Position numbers and translations under genes: made by a program | Notes under the pieces: generated by a model | Seen by the model: the letters and a program-made list of their open reading frames with translations, nothing else | Told to the model about the DNA's origin: nothing | The model's database searches: none | In this document: positions 16,432-25,514 of the stretch, one piece after another | How the letters are laid out: each line of letters begins with the position of its first letter | How positions within the stretch are numbered: the stretch's first letter is position 1 | From: Flavobacterium sp. | GTDB lineage: Bacteria; Bacteroidota; Bacteroidia; Flavobacteriales; Flavobacteriaceae | Length of the DNA stretch: 36,381 nt | Reading direction: 5' to 3' | Assembly: GCA_017984835.1 (NCBI GenBank) | Contig: JAGNYR010000003.1 | Span: 28,191-64,571 of the forward strand

Positions 16432-19347
16432 ATGAAAACAATTTACAAAAAGTTGTTATTTTTATTCCTCTTGTTGCCTGCTAGTTTACTAGCTCAAAGC
16501 ACATTAAATGGAGTTGTTGTTGATTCAAAATCAAACCAACCCCTTCCAGGAGTAAATGTAATTGTAGAAGGAGCGCAACAAAGTGCTGTTACCGATTTAG
16601 ACGGTAAATTCCAATTATCTAAATTGAAGAAAAATGATGTTATTTCATTTTCTTTCATTGGTTATACCAACCAAAAAGTAGTTTTTGCTTCTCAAAAATC
16701 ACTTGAAGTTAAACTTCAAGAATCTGAAAATCAACTTCAAGAGGTAGTAGTTCAGGTAGGTTACGGATCGGTTAGAAAGAAAGACGCAACAGGTTCTGTG
16801 GCTGTTTTATCTTCTAAAGACTTTAACAAAGGAGCGATTACAAATACTGAAAATTTACTGAATGGTAGAGTTGCGGGTGTTGTAGTTACTCAAGGGGGTC
16901 GTCCTGGAGATGGAGCTGCAATTAGAATTAGAGGTGGAGCTTCATTAAATGCAACAAATGATCCATTGGTGGTAATTGATGGTTTGCCAGTTGATAAAGG
17001 ATTGTCTTCTATCAACCCTAATGATATTGAATCGTTCTCTATCTTGAAAGATGCTTCTGCAACTGCTATTTACGGTTCTCGTGGATCTAATGGTGTTGTA
17101 TTAATTACAACTAAAAAAGGATCGAAACAAGAAGGAACTAAATTCACTTACAACTCAATGACTACACTTAATACAGTTGCTAAAAAAGCAAACGTGTATT
17201 CTGCAGATGCATTTAGAAATTTGATCACAACGTATGTTCCTACAAGAACAGGTTTGTTAGGTACAAGTAATACGGATTGGCAAGATGAGATCTTCAATAC
17301 AGGAGTTACTTCTACAAATGATTTCTCTGTAAGAGGAAATTTAATGAAAGTATTGCCAACAAGATTATCTGTAGGATATACTAATATAGATGGGGTATTG
17401 TCTACTTCAAATTATAATAGAAAAACGGTTGGTTTGTCTTTGACACCTTCTTTTTTAGACAATCATTTGAAATTCCAATTGAATGCAAATTATGCATTTG
17501 AAAAAAACAAATATGCTGATGAAGGTGCTATTGGTGCTGCGATCTCTTCTGATCCGACACAATCTGTATATGACGCAGCTTCTCCATTTGGGGGATATAA
17601 TGAAAACTATACGTTGAATTCACCAAATAACTATACCGTATATGGTGCAGCTAACCCATTAGCTTTATTGAAACAAAAATCAAACATTGGTAGAAATGAC
17701 AGAATCTATGGTAATTTACAAACAGAATACAAATTACACTTTTTTGAAGATGTAAAAGTAGTTGTGAATGCAGGTTTTGATAAAAACAGTTCAGATGGTG
17801 TGTATCAAGTAGATGCTAATTCTAGATCAGGATTATTCAATGCAGGTCAATTAGGAAATTACAGTACTTCTTGGGCAGAATCTGAAAACACTTTGTTGGA
17901 TTCTTACTTGAACTACAACAAAAAATTTGGTAATGCGAAAGTTGATTTAACAGCGGGTTATTCGTACCAAAACTTTACTTACGAATCATACAATTCAACG
18001 AATACATTATTGCCTGTTGCAAATCAAAACCCGGATGTTTATACATCTCCAGGTGTAAATTTACAAGCGTATTATGCAAGATTGAATGTAGATTTAAGCG
18101 ATAAATATTTATTGACTGTGAACTACAGAAGAGACGGGTCTTCAAGATTCTCAGAAATGAACCGTTGGGGTAACTTCCCTGGAGCAGCTTTTGCTTGGAA
18201 AATTTCTAACGAAGATTTCTTGAAAAACTCAAAAACAGTTTCTGATTTAAAACTTCGTTTAGGATGGGGTGTTACAGGACAACAACAAATTGATGGAGCT
18301 TACGATTATTTCAAAAGATATAATTTAAGCGGACCAAACTCGGGAGCTTCGTACCAATTCGGAAATGAATTTTTCCAATTAGGTCGTCCAGAAGGATACA
18401 ATGAAAACTTAAAATGGGAGCAAACAACTACGTATAATGCAGGTTTAGATTTTGGTTTATTTGGAAACAAATTGACAGGAACGCTAGATGTGTATAATAA
18501 AGTAACTTCAGATTTGTTTGCATATGTTCCAGAAGGAGCGTTGCAAAACTTTAGAACGTATGGAACTGCAAATATTGGAGAGTTAACTTCAAAAGGAGCT
18601 GAATTAGGTTTAACTTACAAAGCAATTGAAACTGAAAAGTCATCTTTGACTTTCAATTACAACGTAGCATACAACAAAATCAAAATTACAAACCTACAAG
18701 GTTTAGAGTATCAAACAGGTTCTGTAGGACTTGATTTAAATACGCAAATCAACCAAGAAGGTTTATCTCCGTACACATTCTGGTTATACGAGCAAGTATA
18801 TGATGCCAACGGAAAACCAATCGAAGGATTATACGTAGATAACAATGGTGATGGTCAAATCACCTCTTTGGATAAACATGCAGTTGAAAAACCAAATGCA
18901 GACATTACCATGGGATTCATGACCAATTACAACTACAAAAACTGGGATTTCTCTATGGCTTGGAGATCTAGCTTAGGAAATTATGTTTTTGATAACGTAA
19001 ATGCAAGTAGAAGTTTCCTTTCTCAAAGTATTTCAGATAATAACGTAAACGCAATTAACAATACAACAGTTGATTTCGATAATACGTTGTTTACTCAAAA
19101 AAGAGCAGAATCTGACTACTATGTTAAAAATGCATCTTGGTTAAAATGGGACAACGTAACGGTTGGTTATTTATTGAAAAATCCATTTGGAGCTAAAACA
19201 CAAACCGTAAGATTATACACAGGTATTCAAAACGTATTGACAATCTCTAAATATAAAGGAATGGATCCTGAAATTTATGGAGGTATTGATAGTACAATTT
19301 ATCCACGTGCGAGAATGTTCTTATTTGGATTAAACTATAATTTTTAA
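16432..19347 (+). CDS. susC: SusC/RagA-family TonB-dependent outer-membrane receptor
   Basis: The 971-residue protein has a signal peptide (M-K-T-I-Y-K-K-L-L-F-L-F-L-L-L-P-A-S-L-L-A-Q). A carboxypeptidase-regulatory-like beta-sandwich follows (about 24-100; G-V-V-V-D-S-K-S-N-Q-P-L-P-G-V-N-V). Then come the plug domain (about 110-225; V-G-Y-G-S-V-R-K-K-D-A-T-G-S-V, A-T-A-I-Y-G-S-R-G-S-N-G-V-V) and a 22-strand-type barrel ending G-L-N-Y-N-F with a terminal Phe. There is no STN domain, so it should not signal through an anti-sigma factor, consistent with LacI control. It would import maltodextrins across the outer membrane with the SusD partner 12 bp downstream. The start is the ATG at 16432; an overlapping ATG at 16428 is out of frame. 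Confidence 0.96.
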   Translation: MKTIYKKLLFLFLLLPASLLAQSTLNGVVVDSKSNQPLPGVNVIVEGAQQSAVTDLDGKFQLSKLKKNDVISFSFIGYTNQKVVFASQKSLEVKLQESENQLQEVVVQVGYGSVRKKDATGSVAVLSSKDFNKGAITNTENLLNGRVAGVVVTQGGRPGDGAAIRIRGGASLNATNDPLVVIDGLPVDKGLSSINPNDIESFSILKDASATAIYGSRGSNGVVLITTKKGSKQEGTKFTYNSMTTLNTVAKKANVYSADAFRNLITTYVPTRTGLLGTSNTDWQDEIFNTGVTSTNDFSVRGNLMKVLPTRLSVGYTNIDGVLSTSNYNRKTVGLSLTPSFLDNHLKFQLNANYAFEKNKYADEGAIGAAISSDPTQSVYDAASPFGGYNENYTLNSPNNYTVYGAANPLALLKQKSNIGRNDRIYGNLQTEYKLHFFEDVKVVVNAGFDKNSSDGVYQVDANSRSGLFNAGQLGNYSTSWAESENTLLDSYLNYNKKFGNAKVDLTAGYSYQNFTYESYNSTNTLLPVANQNPDVYTSPGVNLQAYYARLNVDLSDKYLLTVNYRRDGSSRFSEMNRWGNFPGAAFAWKISNEDFLKNSKTVSDLKLRLGWGVTGQQQIDGAYDYFKRYNLSGPNSGASYQFGNEFFQLGRPEGYNENLKWEQTTTYNAGLDFGLFGNKLTGTLDVYNKVTSDLFAYVPEGALQNFRTYGTANIGELTSKGAELGLTYKAIETEKSSLTFNYNVAYNKIKITNLQGLEYQTGSVGLDLNTQINQEGLSPYTFWLYEQVYDANGKPIEGLYVDNNGDGQITSLDKHAVEKPNADITMGFMTNYNYKNWDFSMAWRSSLGNYVFDNVNASRSFLSQSISDNNVNAINNTTVDFDNTLFTQKRAESDYYVKNASWLKWDNVTVGYLLKNPFGAKTQTVRLYTGIQNVLTISKYKGMDPEIYGGIDSTIYPRARMFLFGLNYNF

Positions 19348-19359
19348 TAACAAAATATT

Positions 19360-20952
19360 ATGAAAAAGATAAAATCATTAAATTTTAAATTTCTTGTATT
19401 TATTGGATTGATTACATTTTTCACTGCTTGTACAGATGATTTGACTGTAACTCCAAAAGATGACGATGAATTTTCAGCAGAAGCGTTCTATGCAGATCCG
19501 GCTTCTTACAAACAATTTTTGGCTAAAATCTATGCAGGTTTAGCTGTAACAGGTCAAAGTGGACCAGACGGTAGCGCAGATATCCAAGGAATTGACGAAG
19601 GTTTTGGTCAATACCTAAGAGGATTATGGCAGTTACAAGAACTTCCTACTGACGAAGCAATGGTGTCTTGGGGAGATCCAACGTTACCAGAACTAAACAA
19701 CCATACATGGAATGCAGATAACCGTTTTGTTAAAGCATTTTATGCTAGAGTTTTCTATCAAGTAGGTGTAGCTAATGAGTTTTTACGCGAAACTACCGAT
19801 GCAAAACTTGCATCTAGAGGTGTTTCAGATGCTTTGAAAGCTGAAATTAAAGTGTACAGAGCAGAAGCTCGTTTCTTAAGAGCATTGTCTTACTACCACG
19901 GAATTGACCTATTCGGAAAAGTTGCTTTTGCAACAGAAAACGACTTGGTAGGTACAAAACCAGTTGAAAAAGACAGAGCCTTTGTTTTTGATTATTTGGT
20001 TTCTGAATTGAATGCTATCGATGCAGATCTTAAAGCTGCAAGAACAAATGAATACGGTAGAGTTGATAAAATAGCTGCTAAAATGTTATTGGCTAAATTA
20101 TATCAAAATGCAATTGTTTACACAGGTGTAAATAAAGATACAGAAGCTTTAGCTGCTTTAAATGCTGTAATTGCTTCTTCTTACGCAATTGCAAATGTAC
20201 CTTACGGTGATTTGTTCCGTGCAGATAATGATAGAGCAGCAGTTCAAAGTGAAATCATTTTCCCAATCCGTTTTGACGGTATCAAAACGAAAACATGGGG
20301 AGGAACAACGTTCTTAATTCATGCTTCTACAGGAGACTGGAACTCAGAAACAGGTGTTGATGGTGGTTGGTATGGTTTAGTAGCTCGTAGAGAGTTTGCT
20401 AACGTATTTTCTGACTTAACAGGTGCTACAGACAACAGAGCTATTTTCAATAGCGGTTCTACTTTAAACATTGCTACAGTTTCAGATTTCTTCGGAAACG
20501 GTGGATTGAAAGTGAAAAAATTCAAAAACAGAACTTCTACTGGTTTAGTTGGAAGCAACCAAACGCATACAGATACAGATTTCCCTGTATTTAGATTAGC
20601 AGATGCTTACTTAATGTATGCTGAATTAGCGGCTAAAGGAGTAGGTTCTAAAACTACTGCAAGAGGTTATATCAATGCTTTGAGAACACGTGCAAATGCA
20701 GCAACAATTGCTACCGATGCTGAGGTAACTGCTGATTTTGTTCTTGACGAAAGAGCAAGAGAATTATACTGGGAAGGACACAGAAGACAGGATTTAATTA
20801 GAAATAATAAATTCTCTGGAAGTGCTAAGTTATGGCAATGGAAAGGGAATGTATTGAACGGTGCTTCAATTGATGCTAAATTCAACCTTTATCCAATTCC
20901 TCAAACAGAATTAAATACAAATTCAAATTTAACACAAAACGCAGGGTATTAA
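19360..20952 (+). CDS. susD: SusD/RagB-family glycan-binding lipoprotein
   Basis: The 530-residue surface lipoprotein has a lipobox ending in Cys24 (F-F-T-A-C) followed by acidic residues (T-D-D), typical of surface export in Bacteroidota. The tetratricopeptide-like framework is visible in A-E-A-R-F-L-R-A-L-S-Y-Y-H-G-I-D-L-F-G and in the C-terminal D-E-R-A-R-E-L-Y-W-E-G-H-R-R-Q-D-L-I-R family motif, with the usual ending L-Y-P-I-P-Q-T-E-L. SusD proteins bind the glycan and act as the lid of the SusC transporter. It follows susC by 12 bp, so the two are co-transcribed. A 10-bp hairpin follows before the SusE-like gene. Confidence 0.96.
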   Translation: MKKIKSLNFKFLVFIGLITFFTACTDDLTVTPKDDDEFSAEAFYADPASYKQFLAKIYAGLAVTGQSGPDGSADIQGIDEGFGQYLRGLWQLQELPTDEAMVSWGDPTLPELNNHTWNADNRFVKAFYARVFYQVGVANEFLRETTDAKLASRGVSDALKAEIKVYRAEARFLRALSYYHGIDLFGKVAFATENDLVGTKPVEKDRAFVFDYLVSELNAIDADLKAARTNEYGRVDKIAAKMLLAKLYQNAIVYTGVNKDTEALAALNAVIASSYAIANVPYGDLFRADNDRAAVQSEIIFPIRFDGIKTKTWGGTTFLIHASTGDWNSETGVDGGWYGLVARREFANVFSDLTGATDNRAIFNSGSTLNIATVSDFFGNGGLKVKKFKNRTSTGLVGSNQTHTDTDFPVFRLADAYLMYAELAAKGVGSKTTARGYINALRTRANAATIATDAEVTADFVLDERARELYWEGHRRQDLIRNNKFSGSAKLWQWKGNVLNGASIDAKFNLYPIPQTELNTNSNLTQNAGY

Positions 20953-20960
20953 TTTTTAAT

Positions 20961-20988
20961 CCAAAGGTTGGTTTTTGTCAACCTTTGG
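20961..20988. other. Intercistronic hairpin between susD and susE-like gene
   Basis: A perfect 10-bp stem CCAAAGGTTG (20961-20970) / CAACCTTTGG (20979-20988) has an 8-nt T-rich loop. It is followed on the plus strand by an A-run, not a T-run, so it is not a standard plus-strand terminator. It may stabilise the susCD transcript or act in mRNA processing or partial attenuation. Confidence 0.7.
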
Positions 20989-21047
20989 AAAAAATTGAAC
21001 TCTATGAAAATAGGTTCGAAATACCTTAACAACAAAAATAAAAAGTT

Positions 21048-22223
21048 ATGAAAAAAATAATTTTAAGTTTAGTTTTAGTGACGGGTTTGTTTACAGCTCT
21101 TGTTTCATGTAATGATGAAGCATTAGATCCTGTAGCATCCGTTTCACAAAGCATTGTATTGTCTGCTCCAACAGGTGGAACTTATACTTTGTCTGCTGCC
21201 AATGCATCAAGTAATGCGTTTACAGCACAATGGACTTCATCTGAGTTCGGATTCTCTGCTGCAGCGAGATACACGCTTCAAGTAATTAAAGCAACCGGTT
21301 CATTCGATAATAATCCAGGAGTTTTACCATTGGGTGATTACAGTGTGAATTCTGTTATTGATTTACAGAAAGTAGTTACAAACAGACAATTAAATGCAGC
21401 TTTATTAGGAGCAGGTGGTACCATTGGCGCTTCTCAATCTTATAAAATTAGAGTAGTTGGAAGTCCCTTAGATCAATCTTCTTCAGTTGTTTCAGCATAT
21501 TTAGCTGTATCAAATGAGGTTACGATCACTGCAACTGCTTTTGATACGTATGACGAATTTGATCGTATTTATGTACCAGGTGGTTACCAAGCAGCAAGTG
21601 GATATCCAAATGCTACTGGTGGTAGCTGGGCTCCAGAAGCAGCGCCAAAATTATTTTCTCCAGGAAATGATGGTAACTATGTAGGATATGTATACATGAA
21701 CGAAGCCAATCCGTATTTTAAATTTACTACAGGACCAAGCTGGGATGTGAACTTTGGTCACCAAAACGATGGTGATTTTACAGTGACAACTTCATCTACA
21801 ACCAAAACGGTTACTAACAATTCTGGAAATTTAAAAGGATCAGGAGTAGGAACATACCGTTTAAGCGCTAATTTTTCAGGCGCTACAAAAACAGTTACTG
21901 CTCAAAAAATTGATTATGGATTAATTGGACAATTCAACGGATGGTCATCTGATGTGAACCTAGATTTTGATACAACTTCAAAAAAATGGGAAAAAACAGT
22001 GACACTTGCAACAGGAGGAATGTTGTTGAGAGGAAACGATGACTGGGGAATTAAAATGGGAGCAATGAGTGGTTCTGCTGCTGATGCAAACTTAGTTCCA
22101 AATGTGCCTATCAAATTAAAAGAAGGTGGTGCAGATATCCAAGTACAAGTATCAGGATCGTATAAAGTAATTGTAGATTTGAGAAATTCTGCAAACTATA
22201 CAATGATGATTGTACCTAACTAA
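21048..22223 (+). CDS. SusE/SusF-family starch-binding outer-membrane lipoprotein
   Basis: The 391-residue lipoprotein has its lipobox Cys at residue 21 (A-L-V-S-C-N-D-E). An N-terminal SusE-like Ig domain (about 30-160; I-V-L-S-A-P-T-G-G-T-Y-T-L) is followed by two related carbohydrate-binding modules. One starts near 170 (F-D-R-I-Y-V-P-G-G-Y) and the other near 287 (Y-G-L-I-G-Q-F-N-G-W). Both are rich in Trp and Tyr, as expected for starch binding. In Bacteroides the equivalents bind starch on the cell surface without being essential for import. It lies 95 bp after susD, beyond a hairpin, and is closed by a strong terminator. SusE versus SusF cannot be separated here. Confidence 0.92.
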   Translation: MKKIILSLVLVTGLFTALVSCNDEALDPVASVSQSIVLSAPTGGTYTLSAANASSNAFTAQWTSSEFGFSAAARYTLQVIKATGSFDNNPGVLPLGDYSVNSVIDLQKVVTNRQLNAALLGAGGTIGASQSYKIRVVGSPLDQSSSVVSAYLAVSNEVTITATAFDTYDEFDRIYVPGGYQAASGYPNATGGSWAPEAAPKLFSPGNDGNYVGYVYMNEANPYFKFTTGPSWDVNFGHQNDGDFTVTTSSTTKTVTNNSGNLKGSGVGTYRLSANFSGATKTVTAQKIDYGLIGQFNGWSSDVNLDFDTTSKKWEKTVTLATGGMLLRGNDDWGIKMGAMSGSAADANLVPNVPIKLKEGGADIQVQVSGSYKVIVDLRNSANYTMMIVPN

Positions 22224-22240
22224 TATTTGATTAAAAATTA

Positions 22241-22273
22241 AAAAGCACTTGACTTGTCAAGTGCTTTTTTTTT
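22241..22273 (+). terminator. Terminator after the SusE-like gene
   Basis: The long stem AAAAGCACTTGAC / GTCAAGTGCTTTT (loop at about 22253-22256) runs into a T-tract (22265-22273). It separates susCDE from the secreted amylase gene, implying that the latter has its own promoter or is expressed by readthrough. Confidence 0.9.
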
Positions 22274-22284
22274 CTATTTTTACA

Positions 22285-22298
22285 GACTATTTATAGTC
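22285..22298. promoter_or_regulatory. Short inverted repeat upstream of the secreted amylase gene
   Basis: GACTAT-TT-ATAGTC lies in the 166-bp region between the susE terminator and the amylase start. It could be an operator or a small hairpin; it does not resemble the CG-centred LacI-type sites. A CATTTTTG (22348-22355) is one base from the -7 consensus. Neither is strong. Confidence 0.3.
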
Positions 22299-22389
22299 AA
22301 TACGTTAGCAAACCAAAATTAGCGTCATTTCGAATAAATCCAAACACCATTTTTGAGATCCTAATGACAAAAAACACCCAAAATAAAAC

Positions 22390-25275
22390 ATGAAAAAGTT
22401 ACTAGTTTTACTATTTGTACTTCCCCTTTCCCTTTTTGCACAACAGCAAACAGCCACTTATTCCTATTCGCCTTCGCCTACGTTTGAGGGTACGCAAGCA
22501 CTCACCATTACCGTTAATGGAAGCTCTATTAATGAAAGTACTTGGGGTGTAACCAACAATCAATTGTATGCATGGGTATGGGCTTTAGATACGGCAAATG
22601 CATTAATTACGTACAACGGAAACGGAACCTGGGCTAATTCAGACACGAGTAAATTAATGACTTATAATGCAGGTTCAGATACCTATTCATTTACATACAA
22701 CACCAGTGTTTTTAACTTTTTTAATTCAACCAACGTTGCCAAAGTTGGTTTTTTGATCAAAGCTAAAAATGGGACAGGTGATAAAAAATCGCAAGACATT
22801 GTGCTTAGTTTAGGGTCTTTTCAAGTGACCTTATTGAACGGAATTGTTGCCGGTGGGACACAATTTGCAACTACTTCTTATGCGATTGCAGCACGACATA
22901 CGGGCGGAAATGCCAACTATGTTTTGAAACGCAACGGAACCACAATTAACACACAAAATAACCTACCAGCTTCTGCTGGTTCGCCAAGTTATTCCTACAA
23001 TGACAACGCTTTGGCAGACGTTAACAACTACACATTAGAAGTGACTCAAAATGGTGTAACCAAATACTATTCTTTTACTGTTTTAAAAACGATTACACCT
23101 ACATCAAGTGCCATACCAAGTAATCTTGTTGACGGAATCAATTACAACTCCGCCGATCCAACAAAAGCGACTTTGGTGTTGAATGCACCGTTCAAAGACT
23201 TTGTGTACGTAGCAGGTAGTTTTAACAATTACCAACCTACTTCGGCTTATGCAATGAAAAAAGACCCGAGTTCCAATAAATTTTGGCTCGAGCTAACCGG
23301 CTTAACCGCTGGCCAAGTATACACTTATCAATATTGGGTATGCGATCAAACAAGCTTACCAGCCAATTCGCCAGCTTTGGTAAAAACAGCTGATCCTTTT
23401 TCGAAATTAGTTCTTTCGCCTTTTGATGACCCAGAAATTGGAACCTTAGGTGTTTTTCCTAATCTTCCAACCTACCCAGTAGGGCAAGAAAGAGAAGTTA
23501 CCGTTTTGCAAACAGGAACCAACACCTTATGGAGTTACAACTGGAGTGCAGCAACGACCAATTTTATCAAACCAAAGAAGAAAGATTTGGTTATTTACGA
23601 AGCGCTTGTAAGAGATTTTGACGCCAACAGAACCTACCAAAATTTAATTGATAAAATCGATTATTTCAAAAATCTGAAAATCAATGCCATTCAATTAATG
23701 CCCGTAATGGAATTTGAAGGCAACGAAAGTTGGGGGTATAATACCGTGTACCACATGGCATTAGACAAACGATACGGACCCCCTGCCAAGTTGAAAGAAT
23801 TCATTGATTTATGCCATCAAAATGGAATTGCTGTCATCTTAGACATTGCACTCAATCATGTTTTTGGAAGATCACCACTTACCAGAATGTGGATGCAAGA
23901 CACCGACAATGACGGATGGGACAACGGAGTTACCACGGAAAACCCATACATCAATCAATTTGCGACGCATACTTATAGTGTGGGAAGCGACTTAAACCAT
24001 TTTAGAACCCCAGAAAACTTAACCAATAATTACGTAACCGAAACCATCAAAACATGGATGATCGATTACAAAGTAGACGGTTTTAGATGGGATTTAACCA
24101 AAGGTTTTACCAACCAATGTTCTGCTTCTGATTACGCTTGTACCGAAGGATACCGCACCGATAGAGTCGCTAAATTAAAAGCGTATACCGACATCCAATG
24201 GGCCATTGATCCTACCTTTTATGTGATTTTTGAACATTTAGGAACCTCTGCAGGATCGTATCAAGAAGAAGTAGAATGGGCCAATTACCAGCGTTCGGGA
24301 GATACAAAAGGGATCATGCATTGGAGAAAAATGACCAACGACTACGCTAATTTGTTAAAAGGAAATTTTGCTGATATTACCGCTGTTGCCGAGTCAACGG
24401 ATCGTTTTATTGGCTATGCAGAAAGCCATGACGAAGAACGTATTGCCTACAAAGCTTTGGTAGAATCCGGACAAACGAATGGTAATTTAGCCATGATTCA
24501 CAAACGTCTTTCTGCTCTTGGAGCGGTACATTTGTTAGTACCTGGACCAAAAATGATTTGGCATTTCGGAGAATTAGGTTACGAAAAATCACTCTGGACG
24601 TGCAACAACAACACCGTTTCTTTTTCGTCACCCGATTGTAAATTGGATACCAAACCACAACCGCAATGGACCAACAACTGGCTTTCAGATACCGATCGAA
24701 ACGCTGTATATACCAACTGGGCCAAAATGATCCAATTGAAAAAAGCCGAAAATCTTTTTGAAAACGGTACCTACGCTTGGAACTTGAGCGATACCGGTCG
24801 TCCAAGATTTACGATCAATACCAGCACAACACAAACTTCAGAATTGAGTTATGCCATCGTGCTAACCAATTTTACGACTGCTACTTATAATGTGAATGTA
24901 ACGTTCCCTTTTACAGGTACGTGGTACAATTTAATGGACAGTTCAACCATCAATGTGCCCACACTAACCACACAAGTCTCCATTGAGCCAGGTGGGTTTA
25001 GAGTCATAGGAAACCAATTGGGTACCTTGTCCAATCCGAACCATACAGTGCAAAACATTGCGTTGTACCCCAACCCATCGCAAAAGCAGTTTCAGTTGAA
25101 TATAGCAGCCCAACAAGTGCAAATCATTTCGATGGCGGGACAATTGATCAAAACATTTGAGGGAACTCCTTCCGATTTTCAATTTCCAATATCAGACTTG
25201 CAAAACGGAATCTACATCATCAAAGTTCAAGATAAGGACAACCAATTCTCGAGTCTCAAACTGATAAAAAATTAA
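22390..25275 (+). CDS. T9SS-secreted GH13 alpha-amylase with N-terminal modules
   Basis: The 961-residue protein has a signal peptide (M-K-K-L-L-V-L-L-F-V-L-P-L-S-L-F-A-Q). A starch-binding-like beta module follows (about 20-150), then an Ig-like segment (about 150-240) and a CBM48-like isoamylase N-domain (about 245-340; Y-V-A-G-S-F-N-N-Y-Q). The GH13 barrel spans about 385-780 with nucleophile Asp568 in D-G-F-R-W-D, acid/base Glu615 in V-I-F-E-H, and Asp681 in E-S-H-D-E-E-R. A C-terminal beta domain and a T9SS type A sorting tail (about 885-961; L-Y-P-N-P-S ... G-I-Y-I-I-K-V) end it. It should be secreted or cell-surface attached and start starch breakdown for SusCD, like SusG but exported by T9SS instead of as a lipoprotein. 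It is set off from susE by a terminator. Confidence 0.95.
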   Translation: MKKLLVLLFVLPLSLFAQQQTATYSYSPSPTFEGTQALTITVNGSSINESTWGVTNNQLYAWVWALDTANALITYNGNGTWANSDTSKLMTYNAGSDTYSFTYNTSVFNFFNSTNVAKVGFLIKAKNGTGDKKSQDIVLSLGSFQVTLLNGIVAGGTQFATTSYAIAARHTGGNANYVLKRNGTTINTQNNLPASAGSPSYSYNDNALADVNNYTLEVTQNGVTKYYSFTVLKTITPTSSAIPSNLVDGINYNSADPTKATLVLNAPFKDFVYVAGSFNNYQPTSAYAMKKDPSSNKFWLELTGLTAGQVYTYQYWVCDQTSLPANSPALVKTADPFSKLVLSPFDDPEIGTLGVFPNLPTYPVGQEREVTVLQTGTNTLWSYNWSAATTNFIKPKKKDLVIYEALVRDFDANRTYQNLIDKIDYFKNLKINAIQLMPVMEFEGNESWGYNTVYHMALDKRYGPPAKLKEFIDLCHQNGIAVILDIALNHVFGRSPLTRMWMQDTDNDGWDNGVTTENPYINQFATHTYSVGSDLNHFRTPENLTNNYVTETIKTWMIDYKVDGFRWDLTKGFTNQCSASDYACTEGYRTDRVAKLKAYTDIQWAIDPTFYVIFEHLGTSAGSYQEEVEWANYQRSGDTKGIMHWRKMTNDYANLLKGNFADITAVAESTDRFIGYAESHDEERIAYKALVESGQTNGNLAMIHKRLSALGAVHLLVPGPKMIWHFGELGYEKSLWTCNNNTVSFSSPDCKLDTKPQPQWTNNWLSDTDRNAVYTNWAKMIQLKKAENLFENGTYAWNLSDTGRPRFTINTSTTQTSELSYAIVLTNFTTATYNVNVTFPFTGTWYNLMDSSTINVPTLTTQVSIEPGGFRVIGNQLGTLSNPNHTVQNIALYPNPSQKQFQLNIAAQQVQIISMAGQLIKTFEGTPSDFQFPISDLQNGIYIIKVQDKDNQFSSLKLIKN

Positions 25276-25280
25276 ATAAA

Positions 25281-25312
25281 AAAAAGCCATTCGTTTTGAA
25301 TGGCTTTTTTTT
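25281..25312 (+). terminator. Terminator of the secreted amylase gene
   Basis: The stem AAAAAGCCATTC (25281-25292) pairs with GAATGGCTTTTT (25298-25309) across a 5-nt loop, followed by further T residues. It lies 5 bp past the stop codon. Confidence 0.9.
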
Positions 25313-25341
25313 ATGAATAAAGTGTAATGACCTATAAAAAC

Positions 25342-25369
25342 AAAAAACCCACTCGTTTGAGTGGGTTTT
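25342..25369 (-). terminator. Terminator downstream of tRNA-Phe
   Basis: The stem AAAACCCACTC (25344-25354) pairs with GAGTGGGTTTT (25359-25369) around a GTTT loop. On the minus strand it ends in a T-run and directly follows the tRNA 3' end. Confidence 0.85.
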
Positions 25370-25370
25370 G

Positions 25371-25443
25371 TGGTACCTCCAGGGATCGAACCAGGGACAC
25401 ATGGATTTTCAGTCCATTGCTCTACCATCTGAGCTAAGGTACC
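25371..25443 (-). tRNA. tRNA-Phe (anticodon GAA)
   Basis: The minus strand folds into a full 73-nt cloverleaf. The 7-bp acceptor is GGTACCT/AGGTACC and the D arm is GCTC...GAGC. The anticodon stem ATGGA/TCCAT carries loop CTGAAAA (anticodon GAA, Phe), and the T arm is CCTGG-TTCGATC-CCAGG. The discriminator base is A, and CCA is not encoded. A full promoter upstream and a terminator downstream make it a single-gene unit. Confidence 0.97.
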
Positions 25444-25458
25444 TTGCTAATGCGGGTG

Positions 25459-25488
25459 CAAATATAGAACGATTTTTAATTTATCCAA
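25459..25488 (-). promoter_or_regulatory. Promoter of tRNA-Phe
   Basis: The minus strand reads TTG (25488-25486), a 19-nt spacer, then TATATTTG (25466-25459), an exact match to the Bacteroidota TTG / TAnnTTTG promoter. It lies 15 nt before the tRNA 5' end. Confidence 0.8.
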
Positions 25489-25514
25489 AACAATTATTAA
25501 AAAAAATCAATTCG

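Noticed and set aside
22224..22389. Riboswitch or leader RNA before the secreted amylase
   Set aside because: Only a terminator and a 6-bp inverted repeat are visible; no known aptamer pattern.
24407..24805. 132-codon minus-strand ORF within the secreted amylase gene
   Set aside because: Antisense to the catalytic domain, rich in Arg, Cys and Ser as expected for a shadow frame, with no recognisable motif.
25192..25428. 78-codon minus-strand ORF (M-V-E-Q-W-T-E-N-P-C...)
   Set aside because: Its start lies inside tRNA-Phe and it runs antisense through two terminators into the amylase gene. This is a well-known artefact of reading through a tRNA gene.
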